5,627 bases of DNA from Oscillospiraceae bacterium (lineage in GTDB: Bacteria > Bacillota > Clostridia > Oscillospirales > Acutalibacteraceae): NCBI GenBank assembly GCA_009779455.1, contig WREG01000140.1, forward strand, positions 1 through 5,627, written 5' to 3'. This document shows, piece after piece, positions 4,614-5,627 of this stretch (positions within the stretch are counted from its first letter, which is position 1; every line of letters begins with the position of its first letter). The notes beneath the pieces are model-generated. The model was not told where the DNA came from, did no database searches, and saw nothing but the letters and a program-made list of their open reading frames with translations. A program made the translations under genes and the position numbers.

Positions 4614-4632
4614 CGATTATTTTTAACTTTTA

Positions 4633-5046
4633 TCAGCTTTTTTGCTTTTTCGGACGAAGCCTTGCAACATAATAAAACATATGCGGGGCGAAACATAATA
4701 AAACAATTATCAGCAATACCATTCCGATAATAATATCATAGTCAGAGCCGAATTTTATGGCGGAAACGATAATATGATACCAATATTTTATCAGATAAAA
4801 AAGCCCGATGGAAACTGTCGCCGCGGTTAAAACATAAAACATGGGCTTATAATACACGGACAGCAATAAAAACACGCCTATTGCCAAAAAGATGAAAACG
4901 TCCGCGAAAAGCCAAACGGACGGGGAAAGCGTTTTATAATACAGCGAAGATACGCCTTCCCAAATATAGCGGATAAAAAGGGCTAACAAAATCATTTGCA
5001 CGCTTATGATACTAAGCGATATATGCCTTGCTTTGCTTTCATTCAT
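4633..5046 (-). CDS. Small four-helix membrane protein, function unknown
   Basis: The 137-residue product has four hydrophobic segments at about residues 9-29, 44-65, 68-90 and 104-127, with short loops. Both ends are basic (KAR near the N-end, RLRPKKQKS at the C-end), which places them in the cytoplasm. Tyr and Trp residues are frequent near the helix ends. No catalytic motif or known family was recognised. Its ATG overlaps the end of the substrate-binding protein gene by eight bases, and the ribosome site is weak (GGTG seven bases upstream), so translation is probably coupled to that gene. This suggests that the two proteins work together at the membrane. It is too short, and lacks the motifs, to be an ABC permease such as PstA or PstC. 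Confidence 0.75.
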   Translation of the reverse strand: MNESKARHISLSIISVQMILLALFIRYIWEGVSSLYYKTLSPSVWLFADVFIFLAIGVFLLLSVYYKPMFYVLTAATVSIGLFYLIKYWYHIIVSAIKFGSDYDIIIGMVLLIIVLLCFAPHMFYYVARLRPKKQKS

Positions 5047-5627
5047 TTAAATCACCAACCCTGCAATAACCCGCCATTTCGACAATATCCTGCCCGGATG
5101 GCGTAAGCATGAAATCCCGAAGCCGCCTTGCCGGGGAACCCTCCGGCTCGTCGCCGCGCATTACCGCGTAATAATTTGTGGAAAACGGATATTTGCCGCT
5201 GATAAGATTTTCGTTCGAAGGTTCCACGCCGTCGATTTTCAGCATCTTGATTTCGTCGTTTTTATAGAGATTGTTTATAAAGTAACGATAAGCGTAGCCT
5301 ATGCCCGACGGGCTGTTTTCATATTCTTCCGTGACTTCGATAAGCCCGAATACATCGTCAATTGCCGTTGTCCCAATATGCGGGATCATCTCAATTCCGT
5401 TCATGACCGATTGTTCCATAAATATTTGAATGTCAGTATAATCGCGCTGATAGGCCTTGATTGTAAGGTCATCGCCGCCGGCGTCCTTCCAATTTGTGAT
5501 TTTCCCTGAGTATATATCCTGAATCTGCTCAACACTTAGGGAATCGACGGGGCTATCCCTGTGGGTGATAAAAACAAACCCGTCTTTCGCTATCGGCGCT
5601 ATTTCAAGTTCGACGCCTTTTTCTTTC
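5039..5627 (-). CDS. PstS-like extracellular substrate-binding protein, N-terminal part outside the window
   Basis: The open frame continues to the window edge, giving 195 visible residues of the C-terminal part; the in-frame ATG at 5419 is internal, not the start. The sequence IAKDGFVFITHRDSPVDSLSVEQIQDIYSGKITNWKDAGG matches the hinge and second-lobe entry of PstS-type phosphate-binding proteins when read in pieces (GFVFI, SPVDSL, EQIQDIYSGKITNW). Later stretches, YPFSTNYYAV and GSPARRLRDFMLTPSGQDIVEMAGY, match the family's closing segment. Where phosphate binders normally have R-x-x-x-S-G-S/T after the YQR, this protein has YQRDYTDIQ, so key phosphate ligands seem absent. It may bind another ligand or act as a sensor. 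It overlaps the membrane gene by eight bases. The signal peptide cannot be seen. Confidence 0.8.
   Translation of the reverse strand, partial: KEKGVELEIAPIAKDGFVFITHRDSPVDSLSVEQIQDIYSGKITNWKDAGGDDLTIKAYQRDYTDIQIFMEQSVMNGIEMIPHIGTTAIDDVFGLIEVTEEYENSPSGIGYAYRYFINNLYKNDEIKMLKIDGVEPSNENLISGKYPFSTNYYAVMRGDEPEGSPARRLRDFMLTPSGQDIVEMAGYCRVGDLNE

Noticed and set aside
3337..4626. Plus-strand open frames opposite pyrI and pyrB
   Set aside because: pyrB and pyrI are beyond doubt on the minus strand, and the opposite frames have no coding signals.
4599..4632. PyrR-binding attenuator or uracil-responsive leader before pyrB
   Set aside because: The 34-bp gap has no stem-loop with a U-run and no room for antiterminator structures.

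Overview
The window reads as chromosomal DNA from a low-to-moderate GC Bacillota, most likely a clostridial relative. The reasons are strong AGGAGG-type ribosome binding sites, several GTG and TTG starts, A+T-rich intergenic regions with near-consensus sigma-A promoters, a clostridial-style pyrB-pyrI pair, and a stand-alone uroporphyrinogen-decarboxylase-like methyltransferase. TGA is used as a stop by at least three genes here, so the code appears standard. No tRNA, rRNA, CRISPR array or transposase was seen.

Layout. Positions 1-118 (minus) hold the first 39 codons of a secreted protein with a clear signal peptide and its own promoter. Divergent from it, 213-783 (plus) is a two-gene operon of DUF4160 and DUF2442 proteins. 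Its promoter carries a palindrome between the -35 and -10 boxes. The operon runs tail-to-tail into, and overlaps by 22 bp, a UROD/MtaA-like methyltransferase gene (762-1799, minus). The 446-bp gap 1800-2245 is not empty. It holds two strong convergent promoters (plus at 1812-1840, minus at 2123-2152) that drive two short RNAs towards one shared 11-bp hairpin (1899-1926). The minus transcript encodes a very short hydrophobic peptide with a Lys-Lys tail, preceded in the same frame by a 24-codon leader ORF ending in TGA. The plus transcript looks like a roughly 85-90 nt antisense RNA. This is the layout of a type I toxin-antitoxin locus and is the most interesting part of the window.

Next is a plus-strand AraC-type regulator fused to a GNAT acetyltransferase (2258-3196), ended by a good intrinsic terminator at 3220-3254. 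The rest (3265-5627) is minus strand. In transcription order it holds a 5'-truncated PstS-like substrate-binding protein, a four-helix membrane protein overlapping it by 8 bp, then pyrB and pyrI overlapping by 4 bp. PyrB and PyrI together form aspartate transcarbamoylase, the committed step of pyrimidine synthesis. The first two genes may form a separate solute-sensing or uptake pair that happens to lie 34 bp upstream of pyrB, or may share its transcript.

Main limits: the two end genes are incomplete, the small-RNA locus rests on architecture alone with no homology search, and functions for the DUF pair and the membrane protein are unknown.
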